A stretch of 64,000 bases of DNA from Perlucidibaca sp. GTDB taxonomy: Bacteria > Pseudomonadota > Gammaproteobacteria > Pseudomonadales > Moraxellaceae. Shown here one piece after another: positions 9,506-17,876 of the stretch. The stretch spans positions 322,814 through 386,813 of the forward strand of contig JAHFSA010000002.1 of NCBI GenBank assembly GCA_023265995.1, in the 5' to 3' direction. The translations under genes were made by a program, and so were the position numbers. Each line of letters opens with the position of its first letter. The first letter of the stretch is position 1. The notes under the pieces are model-generated. The model searched no databases, was not told the DNA's origin, and saw only the letters and a list, made by a program, of their open reading frames with translations.

Positions 9506-10216
9506 TCAGCCGAGCAGGGAACGCACCAGCGGCACGGTCAGCGGCCGGCGTTCGCGCAGGGCATGCTGGTCGAGGCGTTCGATCAGGTCCATGAAACGTC
9601 CGAGCCGGCGCGGGCCGCGCTCGATGAGGTAGCGCGCCACTTCCGGTTCAAGCTGCCAGGCGCGACGCAGCGCCGTGGTCTGCAGCAGTTCCTGGCGCAC
9701 CGCGTCATCCGGGGCGGGCAAGGCGTAGACGCTGGAGCGCGCCAGGCGCGAGCGCAGGTCGGGCAGTTGCAGCGGCAGTCCGGCCGGTGGCGTCGAGGCC
9801 GTCAGCAGCAGGCGACCACCCTGCTCGCGCAGACGGTTGTAGAGGTTGAACAAGCCCTCCTCCCAATCCGGCCAGCCGGCAACAGCCTCGATGTCATCGA
9901 GCACGATCAGAGGGCAGGATTCGAGACCGTCGAGCATTTCCGGCGGCAGGAAGACGACCTGACGCAGCGGCAGCAGCACGGCGTGGCCAAGCTGGCGCGA
10001 AGCCTCGACCATGAAGGCGGAGAGCAGCAGGGAACGGCCGGAGCCGGCCTCGCCCCAGACATAGACCTGGTCGAGCTGGCCGTCGGTGAGCTGCTGCAGC
10101 GCCGACAGCACAGGCGCGAAGGCCTGCGCCGGCAGATCGGCCAGGGTGACATCCTGGCGTGCCTGCAGCGGCAGCAGCAATTGCTCGCCGGGCATGAGCA
10201 GGTCGCTGTCAGGCAT
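9506..10216 (-). CDS. hda: DnaA regulatory inactivator Hda
   Basis: AAA+ DnaA paralogue that works with the DNA-loaded sliding clamp to trigger hydrolysis of DnaA-bound ATP after initiation. The 236 residues comprise an N-terminal clamp-binding stretch (EQLLLPLQ), a Walker A variant GEAGSGRS at 55-62 with Arg in place of Lys as in other Hda proteins, a Walker B LIVLDDIE, and a C-terminal lid. ATG 10216 overlaps the perM stop by eight bases, indicating translational coupling. Confidence 0.92.
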   Translation of the reverse strand: MPDSDLLMPGEQLLLPLQARQDVTLADLPAQAFAPVLSALQQLTDGQLDQVYVWGEAGSGRSLLLSAFMVEASRQLGHAVLLPLRQVVFLPPEMLDGLESCPLIVLDDIEAVAGWPDWEEGLFNLYNRLREQGGRLLLTASTPPAGLPLQLPDLRSRLARSSVYALPAPDDAVRQELLQTTALRRAWQLEPEVARYLIERGPRRLGRFMDLIERLDQHALRERRPLTVPLVRSLLG

Positions 10217-11285
10217 CACGCCGGGGCTCTCCGCCGTGGTACCAGTGGCTGTCGAGATAGCCGGCATGAACGTGGCGCAGCAGCACCACGATGATGGCCG
10301 CCACCGGCAGCGCCAGCAGCATGCCGAAGAAGCCGAAGAGCTGGCCGCCGGCCATGATGGCGAAGATCACGCCGACCGGCGGCAGGCCGATGCGGTCACC
10401 GACCAGATACGGCTGCAACACCCAGCTTTCCATGATCTGGCCTATGCCGAACACGGCCCAGACCAGCAGCACCGGCTTCAGGAAGAGGCCGAACTGGAAC
10501 AGCGCCACAATGGTGGCGGTGACAATGCCGAGGCTGAAGCCGAAATACGGAATGATGCTGGCGAGGCCGGCGACCAGGCCGATGACGATGGCCAGCTTGA
10601 GCCCGACCAGCTGCAGGCCGAGGCCGTAGATCATGCCCAGCGAGACCATGACCAGGAGCTGGCCGCGCAGGAAGGCGGCGAGCACGCTGTCGCACTCCTC
10701 GACCAGCTCGACCAGACGCGGCTCCAGCCTGCGCGGCAGCATGTCGCGGATCTTGCGCAGCAGCTCGTCCCAGTCCAGCAACAGATAGAAGGTGACCACC
10801 GGAATCAGGCCGATGAGGCCGAGGGTGGCGGCGATGTGCATGCCCGACTGCGCGATGCTGGTCAGCAGCTCGCTGGTGCTGGCATCGGCGCCACGCCAGA
10901 AGGCGGTCATCCACTGCGTGATGAGGTCCATGTCGAGGCGGTCGATGTTCACATGCAGCTTGTTTTCCAGCCAGGGAATGCCGTGCCGGTTCATCCAGCG
11001 CAGCACCGAGGGAATGCGCGACTCGAGATAGACCAGCTGCTCCCACAGGCGCGGCAGCAGCAGCACCATGGCGCTGATGCCGACCAGGCAGAGGCTGGAG
11101 AAGGTCACCGTGACCGCGGCGGTGCGGCTCCAGCCGAAGCGCATGAGGCGATGCACCAGCGGGTTGCCTAGGTAGGCGAAGAGCGCGCCGACCAGGAAAG
11201 GCATGAGGATGGGACGCAGCGCGTAAACCAGTCCGGCGAGCAGGATCAGCCCCAGCAGCAACAGCCAGCGATTACGATCTTTCAT
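10209..11285 (-). CDS. AI-2E/PerM family transporter
   Basis: A 358-residue inner-membrane protein of the PerM (AI-2 exporter-like) family with about eight helices. Two to three N-terminal helices are followed by a soluble region near residues 75-150, then helices with family motifs such as IPYFGFSLG and GQIMESWVLQPYLVG. The substrate is unknown; some relatives act as ion or autoinducer exporters. ATG 11285 is chosen because the frame upstream runs over the divergent purM gene. The perM-hda pair next to divergent purMN is conserved in many gammaproteobacteria. Confidence 0.88.
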   Translation of the reverse strand: MKDRNRWLLLLGLILLAGLVYALRPILMPFLVGALFAYLGNPLVHRLMRFGWSRTAAVTVTFSSLCLVGISAMVLLLPRLWEQLVYLESRIPSVLRWMNRHGIPWLENKLHVNIDRLDMDLITQWMTAFWRGADASTSELLTSIAQSGMHIAATLGLIGLIPVVTFYLLLDWDELLRKIRDMLPRRLEPRLVELVEECDSVLAAFLRGQLLVMVSLGMIYGLGLQLVGLKLAIVIGLVAGLASIIPYFGFSLGIVTATIVALFQFGLFLKPVLLVWAVFGIGQIMESWVLQPYLVGDRIGLPPVGVIFAIMAGGQLFGFFGMLLALPVAAIIVVLLRHVHAGYLDSHWYHGGEPRRDA

Positions 11286-11411
11286 GCGGGATCCCTGGCT
11301 TGCGCCGTGAAAAGGTGAACAGTGGCTATTGTGCGTAGCCGGTGCCATGACGGGCAAGCGCTGTGCTGATAGAATGCGCGCTCTCTTTTGCCATCGCCCC
11401 CGAGTTTTGCC

Positions 11412-12452
11412 ATGACCGATCAGAAGCCCTCGCTCAGTTACAAGGATGCTGGTGTCGACATCGACGCCGGAGACCACCTGGTCGAACGCATCAAGGGCGT
11501 GGCAAAGCGCACCCGTCGTCCGGAAGTCATGGGCGGCCTCGGCGGCTTCGGCGCGCTCTGCGAAATTCCGGCCGGCTACCGCCAGCCGGTGCTGGTGTCC
11601 GGCACCGACGGCGTCGGCACCAAGCTCAAGCTGGCGCTGCAGCTGAACCGCCACGAGCACATCGGCATCGATCTGGTGGCCATGTGCGTGAACGACATCG
11701 TGGTCTGCGGCGCCGAGTCGCTGTTCTTCCTCGACTACTACGCGACCGGCCATCTCAACGTTGACACCGCCGCCACGGTCGTCACCGGCATTGGCGAAGG
11801 CTGTCTGCAGGCCGGCTGCGCGCTGGTCGGCGGCGAGACCGCGGAAATGCCGGGCATGTACGAAGGCGAAGACTACGACCTCGCCGGCTTCGCCGTCGGC
11901 GTGGTGGAAAAGTCCGAGATCATCGACGGTTCCAAGGTCAAGGCCGGTGACGTGCTCATCGGTGTCGCCGCCAGCGGCGCCCACTCCAACGGCTACTCGC
12001 TGATCCGCAAGGTCATCGAAGTCTCCGGCGCCGACCTGTCGGAAACGCTGGATGGCCGTCCGCTCGCCGATGTCGTGATGACGCCGACGCGCATCTACGT
12101 GAAGTCCATGCTGGCGCTGATCAAGGCCCTGCCCGTGCACGCGCTGGCGCACATCACCGGTGGCGGTCTGCCCGGCAACCTGCCGCGCGTGCTGCCGGAA
12201 GGCTGCGATGCCGTCATCGACGAATCGTCGTGGACCTGGCCGCCGCTGTTCCAGTGGCTGCAGGCCAAGGGCAACGTCGAACGCTTCGAGATGTATCGCA
12301 CCTTCAACTGCGGCGTCGGCATGGTTGTCGTGGTGCCGGCCGATCAGGCCGATGCCGCCATCGCCCAGCTCAAGTCCACCGGCGATCAGGCCTGGCTGCT
12401 CGGCAAGATCGTGCCGTCGACGCACAGCGAACCGACCGTCGTCTTCGCCTGA
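11412..12452 (+). CDS. purM: Phosphoribosylformylglycinamidine cyclo-ligase
   Basis: AIR synthetase, the fifth step of de novo purine synthesis: ATP-dependent ring closure of FGAM. The 346 residues carry the PurM signatures [12 protein letters not shown] near the N-terminus, [12 protein letters not shown], the [21 protein letters not shown] stretch (split across residues 127-147) and [16 protein letters not shown] 11412 ([12 protein letters not shown]) matches the family start. The 126-base gap to the divergent perM start should contain both promoters. purN follows after 29 bases. Confidence 0.97.
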   Translation: MTDQKPSLSYKDAGVDIDAGDHLVERIKGVAKRTRRPEVMGGLGGFGALCEIPAGYRQPVLVSGTDGVGTKLKLALQLNRHEHIGIDLVAMCVNDIVVCGAESLFFLDYYATGHLNVDTAATVVTGIGEGCLQAGCALVGGETAEMPGMYEGEDYDLAGFAVGVVEKSEIIDGSKVKAGDVLIGVAASGAHSNGYSLIRKVIEVSGADLSETLDGRPLADVVMTPTRIYVKSMLALIKALPVHALAHITGGGLPGNLPRVLPEGCDAVIDESSWTWPPLFQWLQAKGNVERFEMYRTFNCGVGMVVVVPADQADAAIAQLKSTGDQAWLLGKIVPSTHSEPTVVFA

Positions 12453-12481
12453 CCGACACGCGACAGGGAATTCAAGCCGGC

Positions 12482-13129
12482 ATGAGTCTGCGTCTGGTTG
12501 TCCTCATTTCCGGCTCGGGCTCCAACCTGCAGGCCATACTCGATGCCTGCGGGCAGAGCGGCGGCGCGGCGCGCATCAATGCCCGCGTGGTTGGTGTGCT
12601 GAGCAACAAGGCCGATGCCTTCGGCCTCGCCCGCGCCACCCGCGCCGGTGTCGTCAGCACCGTGCTCGATCACACCAGCTATGCCGGCCGTGAAGCCTTC
12701 GACCAGGCCATGATCACCGCCATAGATGCCTGGCAGCCCGACGTGGTCGTGCTCGCCGGCTTCATGCGCATCCTCAGCGCCGGCTTCGTGCAGCACTATC
12801 AGGGCCGCCTGCTCAACATCCATCCGTCGCTGCTGCCCAGGCACAAGGGCCTGCACACGCACCGCCGTGTGCTCGAGGCCGGTGATGCCGAGCACGGCTG
12901 CTCCGTGCACTTCGTCACGCCCGAGCTGGACGGCGGCCCGGTCATCGCCCAGACCGTCACACGCGTTGAGGCAGATGACACCGAGACCACGCTGTCCGAT
13001 CGTGTGCATGCCGGCGAGCACCGCCTGTATCCGGCCGTGCTCGGCTGGCTCGCCGACCGGCGCCTCCAGTATCGTGACGAACAGCCCTGGCTCGACGGCC
13101 AGCAGCTCACGCAACCCGTTCGCTTCTGA
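12482..13129 (+). CDS. purN: Phosphoribosylglycinamide formyltransferase
   Basis: GAR transformylase using 10-formyl-tetrahydrofolate, the third step of purine synthesis. The 215 residues carry LISGSGSNLQAI near the N-terminus, the active-site NIHPSLLP with catalytic His, and HFVTPELDGGPVIAQ with the catalytic Asp. ATG 12482 was chosen by homology to the usual start. It is cotranscribed with purM and followed after 22 bases by the DUF3108 gene. Confidence 0.96.
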   Translation: MSLRLVVLISGSGSNLQAILDACGQSGGAARINARVVGVLSNKADAFGLARATRAGVVSTVLDHTSYAGREAFDQAMITAIDAWQPDVVVLAGFMRILSAGFVQHYQGRLLNIHPSLLPRHKGLHTHRRVLEAGDAEHGCSVHFVTPELDGGPVIAQTVTRVEADDTETTLSDRVHAGEHRLYPAVLGWLADRRLQYRDEQPWLDGQQLTQPVRF

Positions 13130-13151
13130 AGCGAACCTCCGGAGATCCGGC

Positions 13152-13934
13152 ATGACCCTGATCGCTGATATTCGCGCCCACCGCCTGCACCGGCCTCTCG
13201 CCGCGCTGACCCTGAGCCTCGGCCTGGCAGCCTGCGCCACGCGGCCGACCGGCCCCGCCGTCACGCCGGTTCCTCCGACCACCGTGCCGACGCCGACGCC
13301 TGCCGGCGACCGCCTGCCGCTGCCGTCGGGCAGCCAGCGCTACCACTTCAGCTGGGATGGCCAGCTCGAAGGCTCGGCCACGCGCAGCCTGAGCTGCGAG
13401 CAGCAGCTGTGCACGCTGCGCACGTCGGCCAGCGTGCCCGGTCTGGCGACGCTGGATGAAACCAGCCGCTTCCGCTGGCAGCAGGGTCGTGTCCGCTTCG
13501 AGGACTATCAGCGCAACCTGCAGCTGCTGTTCCTGCCGCAGAGCGTGCATATCAGCCGTGATGGCAACGGCCAGGTGGTCACCGAACGCAAGGGCAAGTC
13601 GCGCAGTTATCCGGATGCGCCCGAACTCATCGACAGCCTGAGCCTGGAAGCCCAGCTCCGTGCCGATCTGGTGCAGGGCGGCAGTCTGCGCGGCAGCTAC
13701 ATGCTGGCCGAGGTCAAGGGTCCGGTGGAGATGACGCTGGAAGAACTGCCGCACGAGAAGCTGTCCGTGGCCGGCCGCACGCTGGACACCCGCGTGTTCC
13801 GTCGCCGCAGCGCCGACGGCAGCCGCGAGACCACGCTCTGGCTCGACCCGGCGCAGACCTTCCTGCCGGTGCAGGTCATCCACAAGGACGATGGCAACAC
13901 CTACCGGCTGATCTGGTCCGGCCCTGGCAGCTGA
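13152..13934 (+). CDS. DUF3108 domain lipoprotein
   Basis: A 260-residue protein with a signal peptide and lipobox LAAC (Cys28), a Pro/Thr linker of about 30 residues, then a DUF3108-type beta-rich domain (YHFSWDGQLEG near 60, DPAQTFLPVQVIHKDDG near the end). DUF3108 genes often follow purN in pseudomonads. No function is established; a periplasmic or outer-membrane-anchored role is inferred from the lipobox. GGAG lies about nine bases before ATG 13152. Confidence 0.82.
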   Translation: MTLIADIRAHRLHRPLAALTLSLGLAACATRPTGPAVTPVPPTTVPTPTPAGDRLPLPSGSQRYHFSWDGQLEGSATRSLSCEQQLCTLRTSASVPGLATLDETSRFRWQQGRVRFEDYQRNLQLLFLPQSVHISRDGNGQVVTERKGKSRSYPDAPELIDSLSLEAQLRADLVQGGSLRGSYMLAEVKGPVEMTLEELPHEKLSVAGRTLDTRVFRRRSADGSRETTLWLDPAQTFLPVQVIHKDDGNTYRLIWSGPGS

Positions 13935-13959
13935 GCCACTCGGCGGCTGACCGGCGGCA

Positions 13960-13990
13960 CTTGCCGAACGACGGCAAGCCGTTCATTTTA
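13960..13990 (+). terminator. Possible terminator of purMN-DUF3108
   Basis: CTTGCCG, loop AACGA, CGGCAAG is a perfect 7-bp stem followed by CCGTTCATTTTA. The T-run is short and offset, so termination efficiency is uncertain. Confidence 0.45.
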
Positions 13991-14079
13991 CAGGGAAATG
14001 CAATATCGGGCGCAGGATGTCATGACTGACAGCCGGCGCCCGCCGCCTTGCCATGCCTGATATGCAAAGGAGTGCATGA

Positions 14080-14853
14080 GTGAAGTCGCTGACCGCTGCG
14101 CCCTTTGTCATCAACCTTGGCTATATTCTGGTCACCGGATTCATGCTGGTCCTGGCGCCGGATCTCATGCGCAATGTCTTCGATGTCACCGGCACGCCGA
14201 ACTACCTGATCCGCATGACCGGCATTCCGGTGCTGGCGCTGGCCGCCGTGGCACAGCACGGCATGCTCCGGGGCAATGCCAGGACCCTGATGGACTTCGG
14301 CATGATGCAGATCGGCGTGGCCGTGCTTTATGCCGTGATATTCGCGATCGATCACGTCCCTTCGAACTTCCAGGTCGTCACCTACGCCAATGCCGCGCTC
14401 GGCCTGTGGACCTTCCTCACCGCCCGGGGCTCGCCTGCGAGCCGTCTGCAGACCCTGTCACGCTACGCCCCGAGGCCGCGCTTCCCGGAGCTGCCGGTGG
14501 TCGTCGACCTGGCCTTCCTGCTGATACTCGGCATGCTGCTCTTCTGCAGCCCGGAACTCATGCGACGCCTGCTGACGGCGCCGGACAGCGTCCCGCTCTA
14601 CATAGGCCGCATGTTCGGCGCGCTGATCTTCGCCTTCTTCAGTCTGGGTCTGCTCGGTCTGCTGCATGGCAGCCTGGTGCTGTTGCAGCGCCTGGGTTTC
14701 GTGCAGCTGCTGGCCGGCCTGCTCTGCGCCGCCATCATTGTGCTCGATGGCGCGCCCTCGGCGCTGTGGAGCCTCGCCGGCCTCAACATCCTGCTCGGCG
14801 CCTGGACGGCCCGGGCCTTGCGGACACCCGGCCGGCGCTCCGACTTCCGCTGA
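14080..14853 (+). CDS. Internally duplicated eight-helix membrane protein
   Basis: A 257-residue very hydrophobic protein of unknown function, about eight helices in two similar halves. LAPDLMRNVF..IRMTGIPVLALA near 23-55 is echoed by CSPELMRRLL..GRMFGALIFAF near 148-185, and both halves end in a helix followed by a WT(F/A) xx AR motif. This indicates a tandem duplication of a four-helix unit. The start is GTG 14080: AGGAG lies seven bases upstream, whereas ATG 14076 opens a different frame with non-membrane composition. Its stop abuts the dcd stop in a shared TGATCA. Confidence 0.68.
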   Translation: MKSLTAAPFVINLGYILVTGFMLVLAPDLMRNVFDVTGTPNYLIRMTGIPVLALAAVAQHGMLRGNARTLMDFGMMQIGVAVLYAVIFAIDHVPSNFQVVTYANAALGLWTFLTARGSPASRLQTLSRYAPRPRFPELPVVVDLAFLLILGMLLFCSPELMRRLLTAPDSVPLYIGRMFGALIFAFFSLGLLGLLHGSLVLLQRLGFVQLLAGLLCAAIIVLDGAPSALWSLAGLNILLGAWTARALRTPGRRSDFR

Positions 14854-15420
14854 TCAGGTCTTCGGCAGCGTGACGCCGGTCTGGCCCTGATACTTGCCGC
14901 CGCGATCCTTGTACGAGGTGTCGCAGACCTCGTCGGACTCGAAGAACAGCATCTGCGCCACACCCTCGTTGGCGTAGATCTTCGCCGGCAGATTGGTGGT
15001 GTTGGAGAACTCCAGCGTCACATGCCCTTCCCACTCCGGCTCCAGCGGCGTCACGTTGACGATGATGCCGCAGCGGGCATAGGTCGACTTGCCGAGGCAG
15101 ACCACCAGGGTCGAGCGCGGAATGCGGAAGTACTCGACCGTACGCGCCAGCGCGAAGCTGTTGGGCGGAATGATGCAGACGTCGGAGACGACATCGACGA
15201 AGTTCTTCTCGTCGAAGTTCTTCGGGTCGACGATGGTCGAGTTGATGTTGGTGAAGATCTTGAACTCGTTGGCGCAGCGCACGTCGTAGCCGTAGCTGGA
15301 GGTGCCGTAGGAGACGATCTTGTGGCCGTCTTGGTGACGTACCTGGCCGGGCTCGAAGGGCTCGATCATGCCCTGCTGCTCGGCCATGCGACGGATCCAG
15401 TGGTCGGACTTGATGCTCAT
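14854..15420 (-). CDS. dcd: dCTP deaminase
   Basis: Converts dCTP to dUTP, feeding dTMP synthesis. The 188-residue length is typical. Signatures are [12 protein letters not shown] near 38-49, [12 protein letters not shown] near 109-120 and [17 protein letters not shown] near 124-140, which carries the catalytic Glu. It lies downstream of apbC in the same direction, separated by 78 bases that include the 14-bp repeats. The dcd-apbC-metG grouping is conserved in pseudomonads. Confidence 0.97.
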   Translation of the reverse strand: MSIKSDHWIRRMAEQQGMIEPFEPGQVRHQDGHKIVSYGTSSYGYDVRCANEFKIFTNINSTIVDPKNFDEKNFVDVVSDVCIIPPNSFALARTVEYFRIPRSTLVVCLGKSTYARCGIIVNVTPLEPEWEGHVTLEFSNTTNLPAKIYANEGVAQMLFFESDEVCDTSYKDRGGKYQGQTGVTLPKT

Positions 15421-15469
15421 GCAGTTGCTCGTGTTGTGGGCCCTGGGGCCGGCCGTGGCAGCGGCCCGC

Positions 15470-15520
15470 TTCAGCGGACCGGATTCAGCGGACCGGATTC
15501 AGCGGACCGGATTCAGCGGA
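15470..15520. repeat. 14-bp tandem repeat, 3.6 copies, over the apbC stop codon
   Basis: TTCAGCGGACCGGA is repeated perfectly at 15470, 15484 and 15498, with a nine-base partial copy at 15512. Read on the minus strand each unit contains ATCCGGTCCGCTGA, so each carries an in-phase-with-the-unit TGA. The first unit encodes the apbC C-terminus NPVR and stop; the other copies lie in the 3' untranslated region. Confidence 0.9.
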
Positions 15521-16593
15521 ATGCGATTGTCGGCGATGCGCTGGCCCAGCGCCAGACGTGCCGCTGTCTGCCGCGCCATCTCGCGATAATGTCCGGCGAG
15601 CTCGCCGTCCGGATCGGCCACCACGGTCGGCGTGCCGCTGTCGGCCTGCTCGCGTATGCGCCTGTCCAGCGGCAGCTGGCCGAGCAGACGGGTGTGATAC
15701 TCGCGCGCCATGCGCTCGCCACCGCCCTCACCGAAGATGTGCTCGGTGTGACCGCAGTTGGAGCAGATGTGCTGCGCCATGTTCTCGACCACGCCGAGCA
15801 CGGTGATGTCGACCTTGTGGAACATCTCTATGCCCTTCTTCGCATCCAGCGTGGCGATGTCCTGCGGCGTGGTGACAATGACCGCGCCCGCCACCGGCAC
15901 GCGCTGCGCCAGGGTGAGCTGGATGTCGCCGGTGCCCGGCGGCATGTCGACGACGAGATAGTCCAGCGCCGACCAGCGCGTCTGGGTGACGAGCTGGATC
16001 AGCGCGCCGGTGGCCTTGGGGCCGCGCCAGACCACCGGCGTGTCGCCCTTGAGCAGGAAGCCGATGGACATGACCTCGATGCCGTGCGCCTGATGCGGCA
16101 CGAACCAGGCGTCATCGACCGTGTCCGGATAAACGCCGAGACCGATGCCGAGCATGGTCGGCTGGCTGGGCCCGTAGATGTCGGCATCGAGCAGACCGAC
16201 CTTGGCGCCCTCGCCGGCCAGCGCCAGCGCCAGGTTGACGGCGGTGGTCGACTTGCCGACGCCGCCCTTGCCCGATGCCACCACGATGACGTTGCGCGCC
16301 AGCGTCAGCGGCGCCACCTCGCCCTGCGGCTTGATGCGCGGCACCGCCAGCGACCAGCGGATGTGCACGTCACGCGCACCGGCCTCGCGCAGCGCCAGCG
16401 TCAGCGCCGGGGCGAAGGCCTGGTCGGGCGTGGCATGCGGATAAGGCAGCTCGATGTGCAGGAAGACGCGGCCGTCGTCGCTGACCTGGGTGTCCTGCGG
16501 CACGGCCAGCAGGGCATAGGTTGCCTCGGGGCCGAGATAGGGATCGCTGAAACGTGCGAGTACCGCCTGGACGGCAGCAAGGCTGATGGTCAT
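15499..16593 (-). CDS. apbC: Iron-sulfur cluster carrier ATPase ApbC/Mrp
   Basis: P-loop NTPase of the Mrp/NBP35 family that carries and delivers Fe-S clusters. The 364 residues comprise an N-terminal MIP18/DUF59 domain (about 1-80), a deviant Walker A GKGGVGKST near 110-118, VDMPPGTGD and the CxxC-type ICSNCGH near 280 that binds the bridging cluster. ATG 16593 gives the usual MTISLAAVQAVL start. The last codons lie in the 14-bp repeat. Confidence 0.95.
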   Translation of the reverse strand: MTISLAAVQAVLARFSDPYLGPEATYALLAVPQDTQVSDDGRVFLHIELPYPHATPDQAFAPALTLALREAGARDVHIRWSLAVPRIKPQGEVAPLTLARNVIVVASGKGGVGKSTTAVNLALALAGEGAKVGLLDADIYGPSQPTMLGIGLGVYPDTVDDAWFVPHQAHGIEVMSIGFLLKGDTPVVWRGPKATGALIQLVTQTRWSALDYLVVDMPPGTGDIQLTLAQRVPVAGAVIVTTPQDIATLDAKKGIEMFHKVDITVLGVVENMAQHICSNCGHTEHIFGEGGGERMAREYHTRLLGQLPLDRRIREQADSGTPTVVADPDGELAGHYREMARQTAARLALGQRIADNRIPLNPVR

Positions 16594-16656
16594 GGAAAGC
16601 GGATCCGGAAAATGATGGACGTATGCTAGCCGGGCGAGGCCGGCAATGCACGTCGC

Positions 16657-17652
16657 TCAGTGCGCCGACAGGCGCGACCGGACATGGCGGCTGCGCAGCA
16701 TACAGGCGACGACGCGCAGTATGGCCTTGCTGAACGGGCGCAGCAGCGCCGCGCGCCAGTAATAGGCGGCAGCCCAGGCCGGGTGGCCGTGCCGGTCGAG
16801 ATGGCGGCCGGCGCGATACCAGGCCTTCCAGACCGGCAGGATGGCGCTGGCCCGCATGGGATTGTCGGCGGCCGTGGCATCGATCAGGTCGCGCTGCATA
16901 ACCCTGGCATAGCGCAGGCGGGAGTTCTGGTGCGGGTGATCGGAGAGCTGCTTGACGCCGGTATTCTTCAGATAGTTGCGATAGAGGACCTGGACCTCGG
17001 CACTGCGGCCCCAGCGGCCGTGCATGGAAACCTTCATGAAGAAGTGCTTGTCCTCGCCGTACCTGAGGCGGACATCGAAGCCGCCGACCGCGACGGCGAT
17101 GTCGCGACGCACCAGTGTTCCCGACGTGGTGACGGGCGACAGGTAGAGCTGGCTCGGCCCCTGCAGATCGCGACCGGCCAGCGTCCGGCACGTGTACAGG
17201 CGCGATGACACCAGCTCGCCGCCCTGCGCGGAGTAATAGTTGTCCTGCCAGTCGGCACTCCAGCCGACATGGCTGTCGTCCGTGGCCAGCATGGCGACGG
17301 CACGGGCCAGGAAGTCGGCCGGCCAGAGATCATCGGAGTCGAGAAAGGCGATCCAGCGGCAACCCTCGGCACGGGCGATGCCGGCATTCCTGGCGGCACT
17401 GACGCCGCCGTTGGGCTGACGCACCACGACCAGCTCGATATCGCCCTGCCAGTCGGCCTCGAGCTCGGCCAGCAGCTCGCCGGTGAGATCCGTCGAGCCG
17501 TCATCGACGATGATCAGGCGCTGCGGCCGGACCGTCTGGGCACGCACGCTGCCTACCGCCTCGAGCAGAATGTGCGCGCGGTTGTAGCTGGGAATGACCA
17601 CCGCGATGGTATGCATTGTCATTGCAGCATCTTCATCCAGATTGACGTTCAT
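16657..17652 (-). CDS. Family 2 glycosyltransferase
   Basis: A 331-residue cytoplasmic GT-A glycosyltransferase. VVIPSYNRAHILLEA near 19-33, VDDGSTD near 49-55, NGGVSAARNAG near 81-91 and the metal-binding FLDSDD near 102-107 are classical GT2 features. The C-terminal part is basic and lacks clear membrane helices. Donor and acceptor are unknown. It stands alone with no neighbouring polysaccharide gene. ATG 17652 is the longest start; in-frame ATGs at 17622 and 17616 are alternatives. Confidence 0.87.
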   Translation of the reverse strand: MNVNLDEDAAMTMHTIAVVIPSYNRAHILLEAVGSVRAQTVRPQRLIIVDDGSTDLTGELLAELEADWQGDIELVVVRQPNGGVSAARNAGIARAEGCRWIAFLDSDDLWPADFLARAVAMLATDDSHVGWSADWQDNYYSAQGGELVSSRLYTCRTLAGRDLQGPSQLYLSPVTTSGTLVRRDIAVAVGGFDVRLRYGEDKHFFMKVSMHGRWGRSAEVQVLYRNYLKNTGVKQLSDHPHQNSRLRYARVMQRDLIDATAADNPMRASAILPVWKAWYRAGRHLDRHGHPAWAAAYYWRAALLRPFSKAILRVVACMLRSRHVRSRLSAH

Positions 17653-17783
17653 GGCCGGAACACGGCATCACGCCTTCTTAGACCAGCATGATGAAAATCA
17701 TAACCCTGCGGCCATTAATTTTTACTCACCAGCCAGCCTGATTGCTGATTTTCCGGACAACAATGCGCTCGCCGGCTGCCGTA

Positions 17784-17812
17784 TTGACAGCCCTCGGCCT
17801 TGTCCGGATATT
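17784..17812 (+). promoter_or_regulatory. Sigma-70-like promoter for the lipoprotein operon
   Basis: TTGACA (17784-17789), 17-base spacer and GATATT (17807-17812) precede the lipoprotein start at 17877 by about 65 bases. The -35 is a perfect match to consensus and the -10 matches four of six. The rest of 17653-17876 holds no convincing gene. Confidence 0.55.
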
Positions 17813-17876
17813 TGCCGGAAGATGGCCATCCGGCATGCACGGCCCGAGGCATGGATATCCGCATGGAGCACACCTG

